DNA from: Symbiodinium kawagutii
Lineage: Eukaryota > Sar > Dinophyceae > Suessiales > Symbiodiniaceae
Reading direction: 5' to 3'
DNA length: 64,000 bases
NCBI GenBank assembly: GCA_009767595.1
Contig: VSDK01018980.1
Coordinates: 161,454-225,453, forward strand
Made by a program: the position numbers and the translations under genes. This document shows positions 1 to 9,429 of this stretch, one piece after another. Numbering within the stretch: position 1 is the stretch's first letter; each line of letters starts with the position of its first letter. Under the pieces are notes generated by a model. That model did not search any database. It saw nothing but the letters and a program-made list of their open reading frames with translations, and had not been told where the DNA came from.

Positions 1-1085
1 TGCACCTGCGCCAAAGAGGACAGCTCGATCTTCTGCTCAAGGTGCTGCAACCGCTCCCCCTCCAGGTTTGCAGATGAATTTCCCTGGACTAGATCCCGGA
101 ACAGTGGCCTCAGCTCTTCAGGCCGGGGTGCCACGGACACAGCTGGCTGCAATGAGTGCTTTGGTTCAACAAAAGCCAAAGCTTGGAGAAACTCCGAATG
201 TGCCCCCGCGAGGAACAGTCAACTTAGACGACCTGGACGAAGAGGAGGACCCCTTCAAAGTGGAGCCTGCTGCCGAACAAGCCGGCGGAACTTCAGATCC
301 AATGTCGCAAGCGTTGCTGCAATTGACCAAGATCGTGGGAAAGCTGAGTTCTCGAAGCGACGAAGTGGTGGATTGCCTTGGCGAGTCAAACGCCAGTGGT
401 TNNNNNNNNNNGTTCAGCAGAGCTTACCACCTTTCAAGCTCGCAAGCATTCAGCAGTATTGCAAGCCTTGAAGAGAGCGTTGAGCAAAGATCCCAAAAAG
501 TTGTACACCGTCATCGAGCAGAACATGGCGGAGCAATTCCAGCTGAGTGGGAATCTTCCCAATGCTGCAGCCAACTTGTTCAGCGTGAGGGCTTGGTTGG
601 AACACAGATCAAAAATACAAGCCTATCCTCGAACCGTGCGTCATGCATGGTCCACTGCAGGTGCTTTAGATGCACTTCGGGATGGTCGAGTGGAGGAGTG
701 CAGAGCGAGGCTGGGATTGATGATGGCGCAATTGGAACAGGAGGCGGTGGACCACGGCTCAGCACTCCTGAGCCAGGAGTTCTCGTTGGAACCGCCCCCG
801 CCTTTTTCCAGTTTCAGCAGCCACTCCATCCCCGATGCCTCCGAGATGCCGTACACTCGTTTGATGCATCCAACATGGGTGGAAGCATGTGCACATCGCT
901 TGCGAGAAGTGGATACATACATGGAGATGCGGAAGAAATTGGGGCAGCCGAAAGCGAAGACCACAGGAAATGGAGCCAACAACGGTTCCGAAAAGCCAGG
1001 CAAAGGAAGTGGAAAGAACGGAAAGGGAAAGGGCAAGAAGAAGGATGGCGAGGCCAAAACGGCCGAAGCCGACAAGGAAGCTTGA
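1..1085 (+). CDS. Gag-like ORF1 of the YR retroelement (partial, interrupted by an N gap)
   Basis: The frame is open from the window edge, so the start lies upstream; the first ATG at 74 is probably internal. Before the gap (2-401) the coding frame is frame 2, with a Pro/Gln-rich stretch and an acidic DDLDEEEDPF segment. After the gap (412-1085) the protein-like frame is frame 3, with helical sequence (e.g. LQALKRALSKDPKKLYTVIE) and a Gly/Lys-rich C-terminus (GKGSGKNGKGKGKKKDGE) before the TGA at 1083-1085. The basic tail suits nucleic-acid binding, as in retroelement nucleocapsid proteins. The frame change at the Ns reflects the unknown gap length. No zinc knuckle is visible, so the gag call rests on position and composition. 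Confidence 0.6.
1025..1031 (+). promoter_or_regulatory. Candidate -1 ribosomal frameshift heptamer between gag and pol
   Basis: In the gag frame the bases read G GGA AAG, which fits the X XXY YYZ pattern. Gag is in frame 3 and pol in frame 2, so a -1 slip is the shift needed, and pol is open across the whole overlap. No pseudoknot was worked out. Reinitiation at a downstream ATG is the alternative. Confidence 0.3.
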
Positions 1086-4000
1086 GCAGTGAGAAGAGTG
1101 GCATCAAGGTGGATGCATTTTCCGGAGATGGGTGCTTGCCGAGCAGTTCTTCTTCAGCGCGGGGAACCTTTGGTTCTTCTGCGATACACGGTCGGCGCCT
1201 GTCTTCGGATGCTGCTAAGCCTTCTGAATCTTGTGAGGGTGTTATATCTTCTCTGGAAAGCTCGCTTCCTTTCGATGGCTCTTTTGATCCATCCTCTGAA
1301 TTTGATGCTGCATGTGAAGATGATGGTGCACCGGTTGTGGACAATAACATTCCAGGAGCCCATGCGTCTACAATTCGTGTCAAGTCTATGTGGAGTAATT
1401 GGACTGCTCACATTTTTGAGGCGAAGACACCTTTTTCTCGTTTTCTTCGAGCTCTTTACACTAAGGCTGAGGACTCCTGCAAGTTGGAGCCTACCTGTCA
1501 GACATGGCCGATGCCCCTGCCATACCACGGTGATGCCTTGAAGGTTGGTGGTGATGTTGACGCAGATGAGAAATCCTTTCGTCAACTTTTGAATCTCCAA
1601 GTTGGCCTGCTCAATTTCTACAAGATGGGCAGCTATGAGAAGCCACCTGGGAGGATCTGTGGACCGGTCCCACTGACGAAGACGCAGTGGGATGCAGTTA
1701 GCAGGCTGCGGAAGATGGGCCATGCTTGGTTCATTCATGCGGATATTGTTGCGGCTGATATGGGCCGAACTGCCGCAAAGCAACAACGCCAAGAAGAAAC
1801 TCTTTCCTCGCTCCTAGCTTTTGCGACTTCAGCTGTGAGCGATCTCGGAAAATATGATGTGCAGAAGCCGAGTGGGAGAGCTCATTCTTCTTTTCCTCAC
1901 AAGAAAACTGGTAAAGTTATTGGTCGGTTAGCTAAAGCTGATATCACTGCTGCACAGAATATCATAGCTTCCCGAATCAAGATGGAAGGTTTACCTCACT
2001 TTGATCCTTTGCCTTTTCTAGATGATGAAGCTGCTAGATTGTATGAACAACCCTTTTGCGACAACATTGATCCTGAAGAAGTTGGCCACCTTGCTCCTCG
2101 AGTCCGGGTTCATGCAACGGTTGACGAAAAAGTCAAGCTTCTTGAACTTCTCAACAAAAGTGGTCGGTTGGCCTTTCGTTCTCCTCGTGAAATTCAACCT
2201 GGTTTCGGTAACGGTCTTTTCTGTGTACCCAAGAATTTGGATGTTGATAGGCTGATCCTTGACGGCAGACCGGCTAATCTTTTACAACGACCTTGCAATC
2301 GATTCATTCTTACTATGGGTAGCGCTGGTGCTTTATTAGGATTGCATTTGAAACCTGGTGAGAAGTTATTGATGAGCGGCGATGATTTATCCAACTTCTT
2401 TTACACCTTTAAAGTCAACTATGACAGAGCAACAAGAAATTTTTTGGATTGGAAGATTCCTGTTGGTCTGGTACAGCATCTACCTGGTTTTCCTCAACAT
2501 CTTCTATCGGAGACGCATGTTTTTGCTTGTCTATCTTCTCTGGCTATGGGTGATTCAGCTGCATGTGGATACGCTCAGACTTCGCATATAGCATTGGGAC
2601 TTCAATCTGGTGCTTTCAAAGAGTGTGAGCTCATCACAATGCATGGTAGGTTGCCTCGTACAAATTTTATGGCTGGTATCATTATTGATGATCTCATCCT
2701 CATGGAGAAGGTGCATCGTGAAGCCAATACAAGCAAGTCAATGGGAAAACGCAGAGACTCTATGCATGCTATGTACCGCGAAGTGCAATTGGAAGCTCAT
2801 CCTGGGAAGGGTTTTGAAAACCTCGTGGAAGCAGATTTCTGGGGTGCTACAATCAATGGCGATGAAGGTTGGATACGTCCTCAGGTGCCAAGGTGTGCTT
2901 CTCTGTCCTGGGTTTGTGCTCAGGTTGCGAGGCTTGGCGTTTGCAGTGTGGGCCTTCTCGAAGTTATTGCAGGCGGATTTGTTGCAATCTTTTCTTTCCG
3001 CAGGCGAATGATGTCATTGCTTGATTTGGTGTATGCTTGTCAGGGAGGCCGTGAGCGTTGTGATATTATACAGCTGTCAGCGGAAGCAATTGATGAGCTT
3101 TGGAGCTTAGCGGTGCTGTGTCCTTTAGCGGTGACTGATTTGCGTGCTTCGTTCAGTTCTCGGATGTTCATGGTAGACGCTTCGAACTGGGGGGACGCTG
3201 TTGTTGAGGCATCGTTGGAAGGAGGTATGGCTGAGGAGATTCATAGGCATGGATTGTCAAGGTCTTCGTGGACAAAGCTGCTGAGCCCATTCAAGGCCCA
3301 TTTGCGAGGTAAAGGTGCGCTTGACGTCAATGATGAACTCCCTGATTCCGAACAAGTGTATCAGGAACACCCTGTTTGGGAGGTGGCTGCTCGAGGCTTA
3401 CAATATCAATTATCTTGGAAGAAGAGGTGCAAAAAGGATCGACATATCAACATTGGTGAAGTGCGTGCTTACTTGCGTGCAGAGGAGATCGCTGGTAATG
3501 AGGAAGGAGACGTCAGGGTCGCTGTGGGTGGTGATTCGCAGGTTGCGTGCGGATGCATTTGCAAAGGCAGGTCTGCTTCTAGTGTGCTCAACCGTGAATT
3601 GCGGAAGAGTTTGGGAACTGTTTTGGGAGGAGGTGTTTACAGTACTCCTGGTTTCGTGCGCAGTGCTCACAACCCAGCTGACGATCCTACGCGTGGCAAA
3701 GACCTTCGGGACTCGGATGTTTTTCTTCCAGACTGGTGGATCGATGCAACTTCATCCAATTTTGATGGCATTGACAACCTTCTTGATGGTTTTGGGCTTA
3801 GCAACAACAGTGTCGGAGGATTCCCTTCTTTAGCTGAGCTACATGTGAAAGATGTTAGCATGGTTGATTCTGAGTGCAAGTCAAAATCAAAACGAATGCA
3901 CACTCGAGTTCTCAAGAGGCTGCGGCTCAAGGCACAGCGAGAGCGGGTGGTTGGTCAGGAGCATTGCAAAAGCAACAGAGTTCCGGTGAATGACCACAAG

Positions 4001-5572
4001 GTCGAATGGTGTGATGAAGCTCAAAACATTTTGATGCAATTTCCGAAGAATCTCTTTATTTTGAATGATGATTGTCCATGGCCTCCAACGAAAAAGGGAT
4101 TTTTAGACCTCTACTCTGGAAGAAAGGGTTTTGCGTATTCAGCTTGCAGGCAAGGATGTCCTTGGGTTTTGACCATTGATATCAAGGATGGCCCTCAGTG
4201 TGATCTGCTTGATCTTCAGTTGCGACGGAATATTTTTCGTTTGATCGAACTTGGAGTATTCAACCATTTTTCTGCTGCCCCTATATGTTGCAGTTTTTCA
4301 CGGGCTATTACTCCTGCTGTGCGAAGTCGTGAGTATCCCCGGGGCCTACCTCATGTTCATGGCGACATGCTGTTGAAAATCCAAGATGGTAACTCTCATT
4401 CCAAGTTTCTTGCTCAACTGGTGAGGAAATGTATCAAATTGGGTATTCATTATTGGATTGAGAATCCTCATGGATCTTTCATATGGTTGCAGCCGGAATG
4501 GTTGTCTCTCCCTCATGGTCGCGCCATGGATTACTTCACAGTGGACTACTGCGTTTTCAAGACTCCATGGCGAAAGAGAACCAGATTTCTCACCTCTAGT
4601 GCGCTTCGACGCACTAAGAAGCTGTGTTCGAGGGATCATGAGCATGTAATCTTGCGTGGTAAAGATAAGAAGACTGGAATGAATATGACTTCTCTTGCTG
4701 AGCCTTATCCCAGGAAGCTTTGTGCTCTTTTGGCTTGGCGTGCTCGCTATGACACTGGATGCCTGCGGAAGACCCTTGTTTGTAGGAGCAATCGCCGAAG
4801 AATTGGAGAGGCCAAGAATCCCGGACCTAGAAGACCCAATTTGGAACCAAGGTCGGTTTCTGCTCTGGAGTCAGTACAGCTGGTGTCTTCTCAAACTTCT
4901 GCGTTGGGTGAAAGAGTTTACTTGCAGTTTCGTAGATGGCTTGAATCTTCTTTGGACTTGGATGAGATTGGACAGCTATATATAGTACCTTCTCTCATGG
5001 GTTACATGCTTGCTGCTTATGGTAAATACCTGTACTCTCGTGGTGATGCGTTGTATTCCTTCAGACATCTGGTGGTATATGTCCAGCGTGAATTTCCTAG
5101 TTTCAAAGGATGTCTTCAACCAGCGTGGGATGTCATCCTCCGTTGGGAGGAACTGGAACCTGTAGAACACCGACGACCTCTTCCTTATGCTATGATGGCT
5201 GCTATGGTGTGTCTTGCGGTTTCATGGGGATGGCTGAGGATAGCTTCAGTCATTTTGATTGCCTTCCACGGTTGTTGCAGACCTGGCGAAGTCCTTAGAG
5301 CTCAGCGTAGACAGCTGGTTCTGCCTTGTGACCTTGGATTAAATTCCGGGCCTTGTTATCTCAGAGTTAACAAACCTAAACCTGGTCGAAGAGGCATGGG
5401 CAGAGTACAACATGCAAAGATCAATGATGCACATTCAATTCATTTTCTGGATCGCATATTTAGAGATGCTCCTGGAGATATGCTGCTATATATAATGGTA
5501 CTTCTTCTGCTTTCAGATTGCGTTGGAACAAATTGCTTGAAGTGTTGGCCATCCCTCCGGACGCACAATTGA
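1086..5572 (+). CDS. Pol ORF: reverse transcriptase - RNase H - C5-methyltransferase-like - tyrosine recombinase (N-terminal part)
   Basis: Residues are numbered from position 68 of the open frame. RT: RLILDGRPAN at 728-737 (fingers/palm), GDDLSNFFYTF near 771-781 (motif A, D772/D773), IIIDDLIL with D874/D875 (YxDD equivalent). RNase H: D1037 in FMVDASNWG, E1131 in NIGEVRAYL, D1156 in VGGDSQVA, D1205 in SAHNPADDPTRG, a DIRS-type pattern. Methyltransferase-like: FLDLYSG from 1345, APICCSFS with C1407, IENP with E1465, WRKRTRF at 1501-1507; order and spacing resemble C5-cytosine MTase motifs I, IV, VI and VIII. GEAKNPGP at 1580-1587. YR: HGCCRPGE with R1738. The frame is lost near 5490 before the C-terminal catalytic residues. 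The true start is uncertain: frameshift product or first ATG at 1388. Confidence 0.8.
4100..4579 (+). other. C5-cytosine-methyltransferase-like domain inside pol
   Basis: Motif I-like FLDLYSG, an acidic TIDIKDG strand end, APICCSFS aligning with the G-P-P-C-x-x-F-S catalytic loop (Cys at 4286-4288), IENPHG aligning with motif VI ENV, and KRTR aligning with motif VIII. Other DIRS elements carry a Dam-like N6-adenine domain with a DPP[YW] motif, which is absent here. The predicted role is cytosine methylation of element or host DNA. Activity is untested and the target-recognition region is short. Confidence 0.55.
4802..4828 (+). other. GEAKNPGP motif (2A-like) between methyltransferase and recombinase domains
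   Basis: It encodes RRRIGEAKNPGP. The NPGP end matches the ribosome-skipping 2A core, but the Glu is one residue further from NPGP than in the canonical DxExNPGP. It falls exactly at the linker between two domains that many DIRS elements encode in separate ORFs. A role in co-translational separation is inference. Confidence 0.5.
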
Positions 5573-5808
5573 CTCCAGCCGGTTTGCGAGCTGGAGGAAC
5601 TGTTGAACTGTATCGCAGAGGAGTTCCTATCCTTGATATTCTCTGGGCTCTGAGGCTCAAGAATGTGGAGACTCTTCAGCACTATCTCCAAGAAATTGCC
5701 ACTCAAATCACCATGGTTGATCTTCCCCTGGTAGCTCGAACGAATATCGCTGGCCTTTGTGAGATGTTGCCTTTTTTACTACGGTCACCGAGTTTTGGTG
5801 CGGGATGA
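5491..5808 (+). CDS. Tyrosine recombinase C-terminal part, out of frame with pol
   Basis: Frame 1 continues the recombinase: LTPAGLRAGG with Arg at 5587-5589, then NVETLQHYLQE with the nucleophile Tyr at 5683-5685, ending at TGA 5806-5808. Together with R1738 upstream this gives the R...R...Y set of YR integrases. The frame change lies in a TATATA tract at about 5487-5494, where a two-base excess accounts for it. That could be a dinucleotide slippage mutation or an assembly error. Confidence 0.7.
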   Translation, partial: YNGTSSAFRLRWNKLLEVLAIPPDAQLTPAGLRAGGTVELYRRGVPILDILWALRLKNVETLQHYLQEIATQITMVDLPLVARTNIAGLCEMLPFLLRSPSFGAG

Positions 5809-5854
5809 GTGCTTAGCGCAGAGCGTAACCGCTGCTGGCCTATCATGATAGTTG

Positions 5855-6041
5855 GAACCGGTGGTTCTTCAACTGATTTCCTTGTTCTGCTTGGGAGTGC
5901 CCACTGCCTTTGAATCAATCTATTTGCTTCAGTTTGTGGCCACGCAGACCTTTCAGTTGCCGCCGGCGACTCTTCTTGATCGTGTGTCAGCCATCTGCTC
6001 GGGAAAAAGATGGCCTGGATGAGTGCTTCGTGTCACAATGC
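5855..6041 (+). repeat. B1 copy of split direct repeat of the YR element
   Basis: A 187-bp sequence starting GAACCGGTGGTTC and ending GTGTCACAATGC, repeated without visible difference at 6114-6300. It starts 46 bp after the recombinase stop. Confidence 0.85.
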
Positions 6042-6113
6042 GTGGCTTGAATGCATTTTGTCACTTGTGCACGGGTAGTTTTCTGCCCAGATCCCTCGTG
6101 CCACCCTTTGACT
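6042..6113 (+). repeat. A2 segment of the split direct repeat
   Basis: A 72-bp unique spacer between the two B copies. In Ngaro/PAT elements this position holds the second copy of the 5' terminal A repeat. The A1 partner would lie upstream of this window, so the assignment rests on position. Confidence 0.6.
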
Positions 6114-6300
6114 GAACCGGTGGTTCTTCAACTGATTTCCTTGTTCTGCTTGGGAGTGCCCACTGCCTTTGAATCAATCTATTTGCTTCAGTTTGTGGCC
6201 ACGCAGACCTTTCAGTTGCCGCCGGCGACTCTTCTTGATCGTGTGTCAGCCATCTGCTCGGGAAAAAGATGGCCTGGATGAGTGCTTCGTGTCACAATGC
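6114..6300 (+). repeat. B2 copy of split direct repeat; 3' end of the YR element
   Basis: Appears identical to 5855-6041 (offset 259). Sequence after 6300 diverges at once into ATATATATG and CAT repeats, which defines the 3' boundary. Confidence 0.85.
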
Positions 6301-6319
6301 ATATATATGTATATGTATA

Positions 6320-6449
6320 CAATCATCATGCATGTCATTAACCATCATCATGCAACCATCATCATGCAACCATCATCATGCAACCATCATCAGCCATCAA
6401 ACCATCACCATCGCCACCACCACCACCACCATCATCGTCATCGTCATCG

Positions 6450-6488
<39 letters not shown>

Positions 6489-6587
6489 AGATCATCATCA
6501 TCATCATCATCATCGTCGTCCTCATCATCGTCGTCCTCATCATCCTCATTATCATCCTCATTATCATCATCATCATCATCATCATCG

Positions 6588-6624
<37 letters not shown>

Positions 6625-6625
6625 G
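6320..6625 (+). repeat. CAT/CAC/CGT triplet microsatellite
   Basis: Imperfect, then nearly pure (CAT)n directly downstream of the retroelement 3' end. It gives artefactual poly-His, poly-Ser and poly-Asp ORFs in several frames. Confidence 0.95.
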
Positions 6626-6640
6626 ACTCATTCTTGACCA

Positions 6641-7733
6641 TCAGCTGGCTGTACCACCCAGGTCCGCTGCCATCAGTGATGCTGCAGATGAGGCCTCGGG
6701 CGGTTGTTTTTCAGTGACGGTTATGAGTCCATGTGTAGATGCATGTGCATGTGCACATCCATATGTAGTCGATTTATCTAAATATGTGCATATGTATAAT
6801 GTATGTATGGATTTGTATGCTTCGTATGTGTTTGCATACCTCGATGTGCATGGATGCATGTGTATGTGCGCATATGTGCTTATATGTGACTATGGAAATG
6901 CACATGAATACACCGTATATCTGGATATCATAGCAACCTACGAAGAGATGCAAAGATGAGCAACGAGAGGTGAGTCTCGGACTGGGTCCCTGGAATTTGG
7001 GATCACGAATGCATTGTCAGCAAGGCTGAATTGATGGATGGAAAGACTTTGGACTTTGTAGTCTTTGGAACTGGGAGAACATACAGGAAATAGAGTTGTC
7101 GTTGGTCCCTGAATACTCGAAGACTCGGGGTTCTGCCCATGTCTTGCCCCTTGTGAACATTCTGTGTGTTAGTTTAGGAAAGGTTTTGTGATGAAGGATG
7201 ATGGAGGTTCAAACGGTTCATAGAGTCCCACATCACACTTTCTCTCAGGCCTTGTCTGAACAGGAAGCATGGCATGGAATACAAAGATGCATCAAGACAG
7301 AGGGTTGTAGATAGGTAGCATAAATAGTGTCCCAAAACATGGCAAAATGGCGGTTTCGGTTTCCCTGTCAGAAACTACCAGAAATAAAGGATGATTCAGG
7401 TGACTGTCATGGATGCGCTCAGATGAGTTTTCGCACGCCCTGTTGAGGCATGGATCAGCTCTTGGTTGGTTCAAAGATGCCATGTCACATCCCTGAGAGA
7501 CCAAGAGAGGAGACTATAGGGTTCCTATGTTTACAGCTGTTTCAAATGTCTTCCGATTATTCCTGATATTTTCCGATCCATATCAGAAGCAATTAAGATT
7601 CATCCATATATCTAGCAGCTTTCCCAAGGAGTTGGATGGATGATCACTTTTAGATCCTGCAGGAACCCTATGGAATCCTGACACTTTCCAATGCATATGA
7701 ATATAGGGAATATACATACATATGATATCATAT
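6641..7733. other. Non-coding, AT-rich; no gene seen
   Basis: Contains a GC-richer patch at 6645-6720 with short open frames on both strands, a TATGTG-rich low-complexity stretch at 6720-6950, and otherwise unremarkable sequence. No splice-bounded exon could be supported. Confidence 0.5.
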
Positions 7734-7860
7734 CATATGGCTGTGGGTCAAAACCCTGTGCCCCTGGTTCCCATCATCAACCATTGTTTTCCCTATAGTT
7801 TTGTTGGTGAACTTATCCCCAATTAGTTGGTTAGTTAACTGCTTGACCCATAGCCATATG
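7734..7860 (-). mobile_element. Inverted-repeat element family A (putative introner), copy 1
   Basis: The termini ATATGGCTRTGGGTCAA and TTGACCCATAGCCATAT are inverted repeats about 126 bp apart. On the minus strand the exon at 7848-7979 ends in CTATGG and meets GTCAAG, and the far end gives GACCCACAG before CCATATG, so the element carries a GT donor and an AG acceptor. Related copies are at 31460-31584, 43880-44004 and 54787-54910. Confidence 0.65.
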
Positions 7861-7979
7861 GTTAGCAATTCCCGCAGGATCCTGCCACGGAATCCACAGG
7901 TCTCCACACTGGCCCGGATGAGCGGGCTGGTGGCCGTCCTGATGCCAACGAGCCCCGGCCTTGGCCAGCGAAACGGATC
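7848..7979 (-). CDS. Putative internal exon ending in family A introner terminus
   Basis: Minus-strand 132-bp exon with acceptor TGTTGCAG before GAT and donor CTATGG followed by GTCAAG. It starts DPFRWPRPGLVGIRTATS and ends LRELLTIWLW, 44 whole codons. No family is recognised. The last codons (ATATGGCTATGG) are the element terminus itself, so the insertion would have added residues to the protein. A plus-strand reading of the same GC-rich island is weaker. Confidence 0.45.
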
Positions 7980-8284
7980 CTGCAACATGCGGGGCGGTTG
8001 GGTAGCAGTGCAAGAAATAGATTGACAGATGGGTAGATAAGGTAGGTAGGTAGGGTAGGTAGGGAAAACCGTACGCATGCGTGCAGAGCCACAGGGCTGT
8101 CCACACAGGGCTGTCCACAAGCCCAAAATCGACGTCTTTCTGGTATCCACAAATTCCAGGTGGGAGCTTTTGATATGAACAAATTCCAGGTGGGAGCTGC
8201 TTGGGAGCATCTTCATCTAGGGACTCTCCAACATTCTGAATGGTAGGGGCCCTGTGGATACCAGAAGCAATTCAGGCAGCAAAG

Positions 8285-8388
8285 GTGGTTTCCCAAGCCG
8301 TAGGGGTACCCCTAAATCATCCAGTTCTTGAAACCATTCTAGTAGTAAACCGACCATTTTAGGGTTCTCTATTTTGAGGACCCCCCAT
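8285..8388 (+). mobile_element. Inverted-repeat element family B (putative introner), diverged copy
   Basis: Left GGTGGTTTCCCAAGCCGTAGG, right TCTATTTTGAGG, with the family core AAACCGACCATTTT. On the plus strand AAAG is followed by GTGGTTT and the right end supplies TTTTGAG. A coding-like stretch before it (RGPVDTRSNSGSK, 8246-8287) ends at that GT. Confidence 0.45.
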
Positions 8389-8399
8389 ATCGCAGTGGA

Positions 8400-9150
8400 A
8401 CAAGAAGGTGGGCGACACATCATGATGAAGACGACAACGTGGGTGAAAAACAATATCACAGCTGGTAAATCAGGGTCGCCCAAATTTTCACTTTTCATCC
8501 GTGCTTCGTTTCTTTGTCCGGTGGTGGTTTTGAACGTCTCTCACTTTCCCTAGTATAAACGACTGGTTACTTGATTCACTAGTATTTTTTCAAATGGGTT
8601 AACCACCAAGCAGGTATTTTAATGACTTTTCAGACATTTTGGTAATTCTTTTAAACTTTTGCTCATCATGAATGACTTGTTCCTTCCTAAACGTGGTGTG
8701 TCATGATCCACTCATGCAGCTAGTTATTATCTTTCGGCTACATCTATTGCTTTTTTAGTAGACTGCATCCCATTAGGCAATCAACCATCCCTCTGGCACA
8801 CCATAGATAGCTGGTGATTGACCATCAAACATGCAGGGTCTACTAACTATAGATCTCCGGTGATCGTTCACACCTCGATGGGTTTGGCAAAGTTCGTCCT
8901 CCAGTGGGTCCTGGGTGCATCCCGCATCGTGGGCTGCACTGCCTCCAAGGCATCTTCATGATTTGGTGGCGCTGCCAAAAGAGGCACCAAACCACTCTCT
9001 GAGTGCCGCTTTTCTGGTGGAATCTCAGTCAAGTTGGATACTAGATATGTATGTTACATATGCACAGTTCTATATATTCGTATTCAATTTGTATGTAACT
9101 AAAATTATGTATATATTATAATATACACATATTCTATTTACATTTACATC
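8400..9150. other. Mostly non-coding; one weak exon candidate
   Basis: AT-rich sequence. A GC-rich patch at 8893-8960 can be read on plus as FVLQWVLGASRIVGCTASK between AAAG and a GC-type donor, but other frames are equally open. Nothing further is supported. Confidence 0.35.
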
Positions 9151-9156
9151 CTTCAG

Positions 9157-9303
9157 TTGTCCATCTACATCAAGTTGGAGTCCTGCTTTTGGTATTTCTT
9201 TGTTCCACTTCGATTGGGCACCGGTCTCTTCGGACGCAGGATGACCGACATGCCAGACCGGGAGGAGTGCGATGACCTCGTGAGGCTAGATGAGGACCGT
9301 TAG
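9157..9303 (+). CDS. Putative terminal exon, plus strand
   Basis: After a CCTTCAG acceptor the frame reads LSIYIKLESCFWYFFVPLRL, then GTGLFGRRMTDMPDREECDD, ending LVRLDEDR and TAG. A hydrophobic segment followed by an acidic tail is protein-like. No family is recognised. The minus strand is also open here and carries a Ser/Thr stretch next door (9371-9427), so the strand is uncertain. Confidence 0.35.
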   Translation: MSIYIKLESCFWYFFVPLRLGTGLFGRRMTDMPDREECDDLVRLDEDR

Positions 9304-9370
9304 ATTCCCCCGGTGATGGAGTGCATGGCAGGGGTTGAAGCCCTGCAAGCACCCCCTGAAAGGTTAGGAG

Positions 9371-9427
9371 GGATGGTTGAGGTGCTTGAAGTGGTTGGAG
9401 TGGTTGAAGTGCTTGAAGTGATTGAAG
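9371..9427 (-). CDS. Ser/Thr-rich linker exon candidate, minus strand
   Basis: On the minus strand the frame reads SITSSTSTTPTTSSTSTIPP, similar in style to the plus-strand linker exons from 22.5 kb on. It lies upstream of the minus-strand exon at 7848-7979 in gene order, consistent with a minus-strand gene. The plus-strand reading is a Val/Glu/Leu repeat. Confidence 0.3.
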
Positions 9428-9429
9428 CG

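Larger units (their letters stand above)
1..6300 (+). mobile_element. YR (tyrosine recombinase) retrotransposon, 5'-truncated by the window edge
   Basis: Gag-like ORF, then RT, RNase H, methyltransferase-like and tyrosine recombinase domains, then a B1-A2-B2 repeat ending at 6300 where flanking TA/CAT microsatellite starts. RT followed by a YR integrase instead of a DDE integrase defines the DIRS/Ngaro/PAT superfamily. The split direct repeat at the 3' end matches the PAT/Ngaro layout rather than the inverted termini of DIRS1. The 5' repeat (A1) lies outside the window. A 10-N gap, a gag/pol frame change and a 2-base frame slip in the recombinase mean this copy as assembled is not a complete autonomous element, although the two B repeats appear identical, which suggests recent insertion. 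Confidence 0.85.

Noticed and set aside
412-1082. Frame-2 translation of the long pol ORF between the N gap and the gag stop
   Set aside because: The sequence is Ser/Arg-rich and not protein-like, whereas frame 3 there reads as the gag C-terminus. The long ORF is just open through it.
6362-6631. Poly-His, poly-Asp and poly-Ser ORFs in CAT repeats (also at 15519-16436)
   Set aside because: Triplet repeats lack stops in most frames; there is no coding evidence except the terminal exon at 16412-16547.
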